Source: Anniella stebbinsi
Taxonomy: Eukaryota > Chordata > Lepidosauria > Squamata > Anniellidae
Assembly: GCA_029215795.1 (NCBI GenBank)
Contig: JARDYH010000001.1
Span: forward strand, 117,330,533-117,394,532
Reading direction: 5' to 3'
DNA: 64,000 nt
Position numbers and translations under genes: made by a program. Each line of letters begins with the position of its first letter. The stretch's first letter is position 1. The notes below the pieces were generated by a model. The model was not told where the DNA came from. It saw nothing but the letters and a program-made list of their open reading frames with translations, and made no database searches. Below, in pieces: positions 12,591 to 24,480 of this stretch.

Positions 12591-14260
12591 AGCCCTAGCT
12601 TTCACCTGAAAACAATTTTGGTGGATGCAAGTATGCATGGGTGGACCTGGTCCAGAACATGGCTTATACATATTTAAATGGATTTTTAAAAATGAGTGCA
12701 AAGGTACTGGATACTGTAGTGAAAACCATCCTTTTTATTTATTCAGTGTTGTGTTTAAATGAATCCGTTTGTTGTATTAAGGTGTTTTGGGTTTTGGCTT
12801 TGAATATAATGTGATTTCTTTACCAATGAGAAGTAAATGTCCCTTTTCAATATATACATTTGGTGTGCTTACTTGTAAGATTGAATGAAAGAAGCCATCA
12901 TTAATTTTCATTAAAGGGTCAATAATGCCAAGTGCTCTGGAACTAATTCAGTGGAATAAGGGGTCACATTTTGATTTTTGTTGTGAAAAAAGTAGAGAGA
13001 AATCAATGGCAAGTAATGAAATGTTAACATCCATCCAACTCTCTAGACAGCATTATGCACAGGCTATAGAGAATATCAATTGCTTGTAAAAGAGGCCTGA
13101 TTGAATATCCTACTGTGTGCTATAAGTAAGGTTATAGTGATTCAATGCTGAATTCAGCTATTTACTAACAGCACATCTTTTTCACACCTTACTCCTTTTT
13201 ACACTTCAGGTAGCTCTTAAAAAATAATGCATGCCAACTCTAGCAGTTGGTTGGCTCTATGCAAAGCAACATGTGAGCGCTTTGCAGATGTCATCCTTGC
13301 ATTGTGGCAGAAGGCTAGGACAGGATCATTCCTAAACCTCTTGCATCAGCAGAGCATGTGGCTATTATATATCTTAAATATCTATATATTGCCTTTAAGG
13401 GCCAATGTAACAGAAGAGTGAGTAGTGACAGGTGACATCAAGATGGAAAGTTGGGTAGAGCTAGTGGCAGTGGGAAAAAGTCAATTAGAAGGAGGACAGG
13501 GACAGTTAGGAGAGGTCAGAAAAAGAAAGTATTGAGTTAGGATGGAGAAAAATACTGGTAGGTATTTGAATTTGTTAGATCAGAATGTGTAAGTGTGGAT
13601 TTTTTTGTGGTTTTTTTGTGTGTGGATTTTTTGCAGACTAGGATAAAAGCCTTGAATTACCCAGAGTGTTGATGACCAGAACTTTAAGGTAAAAGCTCAT
13701 GGAACAATTATAGTCAAGATTTTTTAAAAAATATTGTTTTTTTGGTTAAAGAGGTGTATTGGATTAGAGAATGCCTCCTAAGAAAGCAACCAAGTCAAAG
13801 ATCCACAAATGAATCAGGACTCCATAGAGTTGTGGAGAATTAAGTTCAAACTTGAAATGGTTCACATGGAAGAGTAGAGGATAGAGGGGAAATGATTTGG
13901 AAATTGAATGGAATCCCACTCTGCCTCTAAAGTGTGATTTAATGAAGGATTTCTGATAAAGCCCTGGCTCCTAAGACTTTCCCCAGAATCTCCGCCACCT
14001 ACTGATTTAGAGAGCAGTAGGATTGTTCTCTTTATATATCTAGCACATGGGGCACCAATCTTTAATTCCACCCAGGGGAAAACATAGATATTTAAAAGAA
14101 TAAACATATATTTATTTAACAGGTGAATATTCAGAAATAACAATAACAATAACTTATTGTTATTATAATCATAATAATGTTCTGAAAACATAACACCACA
14201 TATCTGTTTTTAGTAGCTTCTCTTCCTCTCTTCTTATTCAAACCCTATCTCATGCTAACG

Positions 14261-14394
14261 TAGGGTGCAAACTTTTGCATGTTTAGACAGAAACAAGTTC
14301 TTCAACTCCTGGCATTCCCGAGCTAGCACTATTGGCTGGGGAATACTGGGAATTATAGGACTTTTTCTGTCTAAATATGCATGGAGTTGTACCT
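14261..14394. mobile_element. small palindromic element, 'tgcatgtttagacag' family
   Basis: It begins tagggtgcaaacttttgcat and returns as atgcatggagttgtacc. The arms share 'tttagacagaaa' and 'aactcctggcattcc' facing 'gaatactgggaatt'. Same family as 43335-43449, with half copies at 21750 and 33622. Confidence 0.6.
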
Positions 14395-14579
14395 TCAACT
14401 AACTCTGTCCCCAAATTCATCTCACTTTTTCTCTACATCCTAACATCCTGACCTCTCCCTAACTGTCCTTGTTCTCCTTCTAACTGACTTCCTAAAACTG
14501 CCATGAGCTCCACCCAACTTTCCCTTCTGGATTCACATGTCAATCATTTCCTTCACTCACTCTCCTGTTACAGTCAAAT

Positions 14580-15110
14580 AGCCCTCTCAAACTGAATACA
14601 AAATCAGTATAATATCCCAAAACAACAACAATATGCCATCTAAAACAAGTAGTAAAACAAGAAGCAACAATTTCCACTTTTTAAAACTTGAGCCAGTTTC
14701 AGATTTATCAGTAAAATAGATGTAAACAGTCAGGTCTTTAAAACCTATTTAAAAATACCATAGCGCCAAACAAATTTCCTGCGACAGGGAGTTCCAAAGT
14801 GATGATGTCACCACTGAAAGGGCATGGTCTGTTATATCTGTCAACTCTCCAGCAAGCCAAAGAATAAAATCCCATAAGCCAATTTTTATGACTGTATAGT
14901 CATTAGTCTCATATGGATCCATTCAAATAAATTGGCTGGTCAGGTTCATATAGGTCTTTCAAATAACCTGACCCCAAGCTGTTTAGGGCTTTAAAGATAA
15001 TTAACAATCAGCACTTGTAATTGTGGCTGGAACTGCACTGAAGCCCACAAGAAGGTTACATTGGCAGGAATCTGCCAGTACAAGGAGGAAAACGGGATAT
15101 GTTCCCTCAG
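14580..15110 (-). mobile_element. LINE 3' fragment, minus strand
   Basis: Read on the minus strand it resembles the C-terminal coding/3' part of the LINE at 39618-41330: text equivalent to 'agggctttaaagataattaacaatcagcacttg', 'gggagttccaaag' and 'cagtcaggtctttaaaacc' is shared in position and order. No open frame remains. Confidence 0.55.
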
Positions 15111-15154
15111 GAATTTGTCGAAGTAACATTAAGCTTGTGAAAGGTAATACTAGT

Positions 15155-15713
15155 CATAGATGTGTGCAAGGGGTGTGCCAGGTGTGCCTAGGCACACTCT
15201 AATGTATCAAACAATAAGCGCCAAATTGAGGGGGGCATTGGGTAGGGATCCAGCGGGGGATCCCGACACAGTAGAACAGTCCTCTGGCTGCCCTCCAGCT
15301 GCTCTGTTGCCCCACCAAAGAACCACTGCCCCCGAGAGAGCACCATTGTTCCCAGCAGCAGGGGCAAAAAGGAATTGCTCTGCTGGGAGGCTCTCTGCCA
15401 GGAGAAGGGCCCCCGAAGGCTAATATCCCCTCGTAAATTCCTCCTCCAGCCAGTGTCATTACAAACCCCCACCAATGCTGGGGCTTGAGAAGTGTCTCCT
15501 CATCCCTGCCCCATCACCTCAACAGCCCTCCTGTGGTCAGACAAGCTGAACACAGAGTAGGGGATCAGTGTCTATAATGTTTTATAAATAAATTAATAAA
15601 AATAATGTCCTTTATGATTGAGTATTCCATAAATGTTCCCCTTTAAAAATAAAATAATAAAATTCCGTGGGTGCAGGTGCACACCCTAATGAACTGTGCT
15701 GCTCACACCTATG
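15155..15713. mobile_element. hAT-like element, 559 bp
   Basis: Ends CATAGATGTGTGC and GCTCACACCTATG are inverted. Flanks ATACTAGT (15147-15154) and ACACTAGT (15714-15721) match at 7 of 8 bases, an 8-bp hAT target duplication. GC-rich interior near 15240-15420 has short open frames on both strands with no recognised domain. Non-autonomous. Confidence 0.75.
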
Positions 15714-18277
15714 ACACTAGTTAAAACATTCCCATTGAACTCAGTGTCAAGCCCCAGATTATTGTCTCCACTTCCCCCATCTCTATCCACACAACCACAG
15801 TAGAGGCTAGGTTTCTAACTAATTCTACAGTGTGTATAAACCCTGGCTTATACACTTAGGTGAGGGAGAGAGGTAGCAGGTCAAGAAGAGCTAACATTGC
15901 ACCCTTGAAGATTTAAAGTTGAATGCTGAAAGCCCTTCGAGGGTCACACATATTTTGTGGGGAGCAAACAATACAAGGGTAGGTTGTGCACAGAGAATCA
16001 CCATGGTCTTTTCCTCTCTGCCTGGTTTTGCATGTGTGCTGGGTATGTGTACTAGATCTGGTGACATTATGGGGTAAATTCACACATCACTGTATGTTGA
16101 AATTGGCAAGTGGCTTCATGACCGATGAATGGTCGTAGAGTTTTCAAAGATGCTGTGGGTGTGCCTGTCACTGTTGCTATAGTAGTATTTGTTTTTATGT
16201 CTAATGAATAATAATACTTATCCGTGTTAGAGAGAAATATGTCATTCATTCTCACTAGACCATTGATTTTTGTTTTAAATTTATTGTCTGAATTTTCTTA
16301 TAAATGTATTAATTAGTAGTTTCACATACTTTGTATCCTTCCATTTCTATTAACATGTATTTTTTTAGAAATATGTGTGTATTTAACATAATGCACATAT
16401 GGCCTGTTGATGGTAAATAAAGACTGATTAATAGCACAGCTACTGATGAGGGCGGAAGCCGAACAGTTTAGCTTAAAATATTTTTAAACACTCTGTTTTT
16501 AATCTTTCTCTCTTTCATATATAGATTCCATTCATTCCAGTAGTGTGAGTGTGTATGTGTGTGTGTATTCATTCATTAATTCTTTCCACTGGAACATTTG
16601 GTAGAGCAAGCATATATTTTTGTAAAATGAAGTGGCATGCTGTGCCTGAATTTGATTGTAGGGCTTTTGTGAAAGCACAGAAGATAGTTAGCACGTTGCT
16701 GATTCCTGAATTCTTGTAAGCTCACAATAAAAAATACAGAGTCTTAAAAATCAAATAAAATTGAGATAAATTGTGGGCTTCTGTCTCTTTTTTTAAAGCA
16801 GGAATTCCTCATTTATTCTGAAATACATGAGAAAAGTGCAGCTAAACCCTTTTATATCAATGCATCTTCCAAATGAAAATGTGATTGATTTGTTGCTTGC
16901 ACTTTGGCTCCTAGTATAGATTATGCCATTTGAAAAATTTGCTTTTTGTCAAGGTAACATGCTTTAGTGATAAACATACTATCTGCTCTACTTCTATCCT
17001 TAGGTACAGAGACAACACCTGCTATTGAGCACATAAAGCCTGGAATGCTAACAACATTTACTAGAGCCTTCTGAACTAGCAGGGAGATGAAAGGCAAAAA
17101 CCTGATTTCTGAAATCTATCTTGCTTTAATAGTTACTTATTCCAAATGCTGCCAGTATTAGCTGGAGTAGCTCCAACTGCACTTTATAAGAATGGGATGT
17201 TCTACAGCACGTACAGTATCAAGCAAATTCAGCTGCCACGACCCACCCCAGCAAAACTGCTTTATAATAAATTTTCTGAAGTGTTATTAATATAAAGTTG
17301 CTAAGAAAAAAAAATGAAACTGCAATCCTATTACAATTTACCTGGGAGTAATCCCTACTGAACTGAGTAGACATATATAGGATTGCCCAGGTAAGTGTGA
17401 CTAGGACTGCAGAGTACATGTCCACCCAGAAATGTTTCCAGCATTTAAATAAACACAGCTTCAACAAGCAGTAACACTTATACCACAGTGAGTCTGTTGC
17501 AGTTCTGACTCCTTGCCCCAACTTCCGGAAGTGTCCCTTCAGAAAACACAAACCCCGGAAGTCCCACTTTTTGCTTCAGTCAGGCCTGACACACAGCACA
17601 GACCTTCTTTCTCTCAGGAACAGACACTTCTTCTGTTAACAGTAACTGCTGTCTTTCTCTGTCTGATCCCTTACTCTTGGTCTTCTGCTGTCTCAGGTTC
17701 TTATTCTTGACTTCGTCATCTGTTTTCTTCTTCCTCTTATGAAGACTTTCTTTAGCTTTCCTCTCAGTCAACCATGACTCCCTCTTTTTCTGCTCTTCCT
17801 TCTCTCTACCTCCCTCTACATCAGTTGCCAACATTATTTCCCCATTACCTGGGCAACTTGTTCCCTTCCCCCACCCCTGTTGTATTTATCTGATAATTAC
17901 AGCTCCTTCTACAATATGAAGACATTTATACAACTATGGAAAACCTGCTGAAATTGCATTATGTGAGGAACAAGTTACGATGATTGTTCATAGTCAAGCA
18001 ACATGGGGCTGGTTTCACACATGGGCCTCAGTGCATATATTCTAAATGTGTGAGGCAAAGACCCTTACCTTGTGGTTTTCTATTCTCATAGGCAGGTGAA
18101 GGTTCTGCCCCTGGGACTGGGTAGGCTGAGCTAACAAGCATTTCTTGAGGTGGAATAAACTCTCCTTAGATCCCTAAGGAACAGTATGGGTCTACTGTGC
18201 TGCACAGCATCAAGGAAGCACTTGGATGGTAATTGCCTCTGTTGTGCCTTCCCCACCACTTCCTTGATGGACTAAAT

Positions 18278-18444
18278 CAGGGATGGGCAACATGTGGCCC
18301 CCACTTATCTCCAAAAATTGGATAAAAAAGGGGAAAAAAGGAAGTCTTGCTACTAAGGACAAATTTAGCTTGTTTTCAAGTCAGCAAGAGTGCAGCCCAT
18401 GGAGAGGAACTGCCCCATAAACTACCTGAAATTGCTCACCCATG
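18278..18444. mobile_element. short hAT-like element, 167 bp
   Basis: Starts CAGGGATGGGCAAC and ends TTGCTCACCCATG, with identical 8-bp GACTAAAT at 18270-18277 and 18445-18452. The end motif is the widespread hAT terminus of 'caggggtgggcaa' type. A lone similar left end (caggagtgggcaac) occurs near 23292. Confidence 0.85.
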
Positions 18445-19182
18445 GACTAAATGAAGGGAGAGAACCAAGCACAGCAAGAAGGGCTTCAGTTTCTGGCTAA
18501 AATGAGTGGTATTTTACTTCTCTTGCTTGTTCTTTTTTTGGGGGGGGGGTACATTTCTTATCTCCTCTGAGGAGCTCTGAGAAAGCATTCCCTTCCCCAA
18601 TCAAGGCAGGAAAGTGATCTAGAAACAAATTGCATCAGCTCCAGAAGTGCTTAGTAGCCTTAGAGATGCGATCTTGTCTGAGCTGAAGGCCATTCTGTAT
18701 ACAAGGGAAGAATTTGATGTTAAGCCCATACATGTGCACAAGTCATAGCGGTGCAATGTGGTGGGGATGGATCTGTAGGCTCTATATCACATGTTTTGCT
18801 CCAAGATTCGACCCACATTTCTCCTTAATATAAAAGAAATAGCAATGGTGTGGGGCCCAGTCCTTAGAGAAAAGCCATAGTTAGTTTTAGGCAGACATGG
18901 TCAATTGTTATCCATCCTTTTAAAATGTTCAGAGAAGGTTTGACTTCAATATAGCTCCTAAAATAAGACATTAGGGCTTGAACACAGAGTATTTCTGCTT
19001 GATTTCCACAAATATCTGCAGCCCTCTATTCTTACATTTGCAATTTATAATTCATAACACTAATAAAGCAGGCACCCATTAATATGCTTCCATTCATCTA
19101 ATCTCTCCATTGAACTAGGGAGAACAAGGAAGACAATCTATGCATCCTAAGGAAGTACAATATATCTGTGTCTACTTGGAAG

Positions 19183-19541
19183 TAGGGCTGTACAGATTGT
19201 GCAAAATCTGTTCTCCCTGTGTTTTGTGGATTGTCAGGAAACTTTCATTCCATCATCTACCCATCAACAGAATCAGATTTTTTTCAGTTTCCAAATTTGT
19301 GCAAAAGTGAATTTGCACAAATTTGCATGTGTGCAAATGTCCCCAAATGTGTAAATTCCCTGCAAATGCACATTTTCAAGCTTTCGCTTATGGGAGGAAT
19401 GTGCATTTTTGGTCATTTTGTTTATTTCGCATATTTTTCTATGACAAAAGGGGAAATGCCAGTCCGCTGTGGAATCCACAGGTCAGATTCATAAGAATCC
19501 AAAATCAATTGGTTCCAATGCAGATTTCTTTGACATCCCTA
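19183..19541. mobile_element. hAT-like element, 359 bp
   Basis: TAGGGCTGTAC at the left, GACATCCCTA at the right, and identical 8-bp CTTGGAAG at 19175-19182 and 19542-19549. Interior includes repeated 'aatttgcac' and 'tgcaaa' motifs. A second copy lies at 59570-59966 in the same orientation. Confidence 0.85.
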
Positions 19542-20145
19542 CTTGGAAGTAAGTAAAACATAATGGGTCTTACTCCTCAGTAAGTGTGCTTAGGTTTTAA
19601 GCTTAAATTTACTTGTAATGGAAGATTTCCACTGGCTTCAATGTGGGGTCGGTGATAATACATATTAATTGCTCTAGGGAATACAGCAAGCTGTATCTCT
19701 TGCTGTCTTCATATGAATTCATTATGCCTTAATGTTTAGAAGTCCCAACCACACGATAAATTATTAAATTCTAGCATTTCTGTGATGTTTTAATACCAAC
19801 TTATTAAAAATGAATCTTCTAAGTCTTATATACTAGGCTCTGCAATATAATAAGGCAATATGGAGTAGGAAACAATTCACAAATGATATAACACACCATC
19901 ATTTTCAAGCACAATATTAAAATGCTTTTTATCATGTATTCATTTGCTGAATTTCAGTTGTCAAATCTGAGATCTGGCATTGATATTGACACTAGATGAG
20001 ATGTCATTTAATTAGTTAGGCCAAAATTGAATGATGTATTATTAATGTTAGATATTTGCTTAGTTTCCCTCTAATAAGTTTGGAAGATGCTCTCCAGTTG
20101 CTCACATTACATGGAGTATTCAAATTAAATCCCACAGCTGCAACA

Positions 20146-20168
20146 TAACAACAACAACAACAACAACA
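20146..20168. repeat. (AAC)n microsatellite
   Basis: About seven AAC units. Confidence 0.85.
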
Positions 20169-21749
20169 TCTACATGCTGCTGTAGAGCCTTAGATGGCAA
20201 CCTGATTGATAGGAAAAAGTTAAAAACCCTGTAAGATTTAGTGTTCTAGAACAACATATTGCCTCAATTGCTGGAAAACAAGTCCAGTCCAAAAATTACT
20301 CAGAAAATCTTGCTAAGGCATAAGGAATAAACAATAGCTGAATGCAAAAAGTATAAACAATGGTGAAACACTCAATCAAGGATGCTACAAGTTTATAACT
20401 GTCAGATCATGGGTTGGATCCAATCTTGCTCCTTCCACTAATGGAGGGGTCTGGAATCCATCAGATGGTTCCTGCTGGAGAAAGGGTGTGGGACACCAAT
20501 TTTCTCTGATTTCCATTTCCTCCTGCTGTCCTGCAGCCCCCAGCACTACTTCTCTTCTGTTCTGGAGAGGTATCCACGCAACAGCATGGGTATTGAGGGG
20601 GAAGGAGGAATAATAGAAAATCATCTTGAATCCCCTTCCTCCAGCCAGCAGAACCCCATTGAGTCTAACTAAGTCTAGATTCATCCCTGCCTCTAACTAA
20701 TGGTGGTAATCTGCTACAAATGTAGACTCCCCCATGTCTTTGATATCCTGATAAGTTTACATAACTATATTGCAAAATTTGAATATGTGCCGTCATTAAC
20801 CACGATTTCTTCCAGACACATGGGTACCTCTGTGTAGCATCTGCTAGTTGCTGTTGTGTCAGTACTTTGCTTGCGATTGGGCCCAGCTGATGGTAGAGGT
20901 ATGGAGGAAGTAGACTGAGATGTATGGAAAGCACAGGAATGATGGATAAATTTATTTTTACTGGAGTAAATTGGGTTAAGATTAAATAGTGAAGCTGATA
21001 TGATGTAAGAGTTGAATAACAAAGTGGTGAATTACTTGCATTTTCATTGGAAGATTAGAATTGCAAATGGTGTTAATATATATTAATTATTATCACTCTC
21101 ATCAATAATGATCTCTTCTCTTTCTTCTATGAGAATTAAATAAGTGAATGATGTTATGTTTATATGTCCAATGTTTTAATCAAAATTATGTACAAAATAT
21201 GTTACAGAATGGTGTTGAAAAAATCTAGAAACTCTACTGAAATGGTTAGAGACATAACTAATAACCCAGCACACGAAGTACTGAAATTACAAGAGCAATT
21301 TGAATATTTTGATAATAAAATGTGTAACAAGAATATATATAAGAGGTGTATTAGAAAAAAATGGGGATGAGAACATGGTAGAATTTCAAGAAAACTGAAT
21401 GTGTGGCTTCTTGTTGCCAGATACTGGTGGAACAATCTATAACGATAATACCCATAGGATTAACTACAGCACATGACAGCACGGGACATTCTGGCAAAGT
21501 TTTAGGAGAGTCAGTTATAGAAAATATGGAATCAATAGTTTAGGATACAGAAGAAATCCATTAATGAGATAAAAATTCAATGTCTCGAAATTTGTCCTGT
21601 TACGAACAAAAAAAAGAGAGTTGTAAAACAATATTTGTAACAAAAATATATTGGAAACATTATAAGTCAAAAGGAAAGTTGAACTAATAGACTTTTTTTA
21701 ACAAGATGTTGGTTAGAAATGTTAATATATAGCTCTAAATTTACCGCAT

Positions 21750-21812
21750 AAGGCATGCTAGGAGTTGAAGGACTTTTTTCTATCTAAACATGCATAGGAT
21801 TGCACCCTAAAT
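21750..21812. repeat. half copy of the 'tgcatgtttagacag' palindrome
   Basis: Contains aggagttgaaggac, tctatctaaacatgcatagg and attgcaccctaa, equal to the right half of the element at 43335-43449. Confidence 0.55.
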
Positions 21813-22579
21813 CATAAATAAAGAATATTTGTCATTAGGAGTAAGTCAGAAGCAGATTTTTTTAAAGGCTGACAAAATGGAGGAATTCAGGCAAGGGCAT
21901 AGAAGGATGAAATGCAGACATTGTATGGAGTCATTCACACGACCAAAATTGAAGTGTTGAATAAAGGCAATACTTACTAATGACAAAATAGATACTAGGT
22001 GAAAATCTTTTTTTAAAAAACCTGCCTTCTTGAACATAAACATTTGTTATATGGAACATTAAAGGTTTAATTATTCTAAATTGCTAAATGCATTTTAAAA
22101 AGAGAGAAAAGCAGAATAAACTCATATTTGTAATGCTGATAGTTATAAATTGCAGAATGATTTGGCTGACAAGACATTTGCTAATGGAACCTCATCTTGA
22201 GCCAGAATAACATTTTAATCCATATGAAAATAATTTTGAAGTGTTGAAAATAGCTGATGCAGGCAGAGGGCTTCTCCACACAAGGCTAAACTCTTGTACC
22301 CTTACCGAGGCTTCTGCTTCCACACTGCTTGTGGGATTAAGATAGTCTCCTTTATGAAAGTTTTTTCAGATCTTTTTTTCTGGAAACGTTGTATATGTTT
22401 CATTATACAGCCATTAAATGGTGCTGCGGTATAGCTACAAAATAGCGGGATTCTGGAAATTCACCGGAAATTTATCCCACTTTAGAGCAAGATAAAATCT
22501 CTTAGTGCATTTCCCCATTGAGAATAATGCTGGTATAATGACCAGAATGCATAGGAGGGCCCCTGAAGTTTGATATTAT

Positions 22580-22985
22580 CAGGAGAGCCAGTGTGATGTA
22601 GTGCTAAAGTGTTGGACTGGGAGTCAGGAGATCCAGCCATGGAAACCCACTGGGTGACTTTAGGCCAGTCACAGGCCTAATCCACACCAAGCAGGATATT
22701 TATTGCACTATGGAAGTGGTATATAAAAGGCAGGAGCCACACTACTGCTTTATAGCAGTATTGAAGTGAACTGACAACTGTTGGGGCCCATTGACACATT
22801 CCATATACTGCTTTCATAGTGCTATATCCTGCTTGGTGTGGATTAGGCCACAGACTCTCAGCCCAACCTACCTCACAGGGTTGTTGTTGTGAGGATAAAA
22901 TGGAAAGGAGGAGGGTTATATACGCCACTTTGGATTCTTTGGAGGAAAAAAGATGGGATATAAATGAAATAATAAATAAATAAAT
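22580..22985 (+). mobile_element. tRNA-derived SINE, interrupted
   Basis: Begins gagccagtgtgatgtagtgc followed by gttggactgggagtcaggag, a tRNA-like head with a decayed B box. It continues with gggtgactttaggccagtca, acctcacagggttgttgt, the body 'gtgaggataaaatgg' and the 3' end gggatataaatgaaataataaataaataaat. This layout is common for SINEs of squamate reptiles (from memory, not searched). The element at 22675-22848 splits it. Confidence 0.7.
22675..22848. mobile_element. 'accaagcagg' element nested in a SINE (174 bp)
   Basis: Ends GCCTAATCCACACC and GGTGTGGATTAGGC are exact inverted copies. CACAG precedes (22670-22674) and follows (22849-22853). Removing the element and one CACAG restores the SINE text ccagtcacagactctcagcc, so the boundaries and the 5-bp target duplication are secure. 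Confidence 0.88.
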
Positions 22986-24365
22986 CATATAAAGGACTGC
23001 AAAAAACTGTGAGTGACCAATTACGAGCATACAATTAATGCCTCATGTAGAAATAATGCCAGGGGAGATTTGGCTATAGAGTGGTATAGAAATGAAATGA
23101 ATAAATAAATAAATATGCCTAGCAGTTCTAATTTAGTGATTTTGTAGATAGATCAGAGAATCTTGATTATTGATAATATTTTCCCTACAAATATTTAAAC
23201 ACCACTGTTCTTTATGCCCCCCACCCCGCAAACATCTATCAATAAAATATGATTTTTTAATTACTGGTGATGTTATAGTCTTGTATTATAACAGGAGTGG
23301 GCAACATGCAATATATGGGGCACATGTATCCCCTCTGGCCTTTTCAGCACCCCCCTCTGAGCTACCAAATTCAACGCTTTAAGTATGTGTGTGGGGGGGG
23401 GAGGGTAAGCTGCCTTTTAAATGCAGAAATGTGTGGTTTGCCACCAACATTCAGCAGTGCACCAGCAGCAAAAAGATACTATTTTAAAGCAGAATTGCTC
23501 TTTTTGCCGCTAACACAGCACCACCAAATTTGGATGGCAAACTATCAATTTCTGATTTTGAAGTAGGCTTCCCCTCACCCCCCTACTGCTGCTGCACTGC
23601 TGAATTTCAACAGCACATTGGATGGCACAGTGGAAAGAAGGTTTTGGGGTGGGGTAAAGCAATGAAGTCTCCTGATGCTGAAATTTGCCCATCCTGTATT
23701 ATAGTCTCCTTGATACAAATGTGCCATGTAAGATGCATATCATGTCATTGGTCTTAAAAACTATAATTTTGAAATATTGACCCAATCTCCTTTTGTGATC
23801 CAAATCCAAATGACAGAAGATTATGTTTGGCATAAACATGTACTAGTCATACCCCCCTCAAACTGCACAATCTTATTAGAGCTAGCAAATTAATGGCATT
23901 CTATTCAAAGTAATGAAGAGACACACACTTTGTAGACTATATATTCTTCGAAAGAAAAAAATCTATTGCAAAGAAAGTTTTATGTATGCAACATAATTTA
24001 CCCAATCCTAATAAATTCTTTCAGAATCTTAATCTACTAGCTGTAAATGAAGAACAGATTAAGTGGTTATTGTGGGATATAACATGATGATATGTAATGT
24101 GCCATTCAATCTACGCCAACTGGGAAAGCACCAAACCAGATGGTTTTCTGATAGAATGGCATAGGACGTTTAAGAGCAAATTAGCCCCTTATTTATTTAT
24201 TTATTTAACACTCCACCGGGGGTGGGGGACTTTTATGTCTCAAGAACTATCTTTAACAATGTACAAAGCTAGTATTTCTGTTTTATCAATTTTGGGAAAG
24301 AACTGAAAGAATGTAATTTTTCATCTGCACAAAACCACAGGGAAACACTATAGTGAGATTTGAAG

Positions 24366-24480
24366 TGGTATCACCAATATGTGGTTGACAATACCCAGCT
24401 CTATCTCTCCTTTGCATCAGATCTCAGGGAGGCTGTGGAGGGACTGAACCATTGCCTGAAGATCATGATGTATTGAATGG
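24366..24480 (+). mobile_element. LINE reverse-transcriptase fragment
   Basis: The plus-strand reading resembles QYVVDNTQLYLSFASDL, a mutated form of the [11 protein letters not shown] reverse-transcriptase motif seen in the LINEs at 30.5 and 40.6 kb. Only about 115 bases remain. Confidence 0.65.

Noticed and set aside
22590..22660. Possible tRNA gene
   Set aside because: The tRNA-like head belongs to a SINE, and the B box is decayed.
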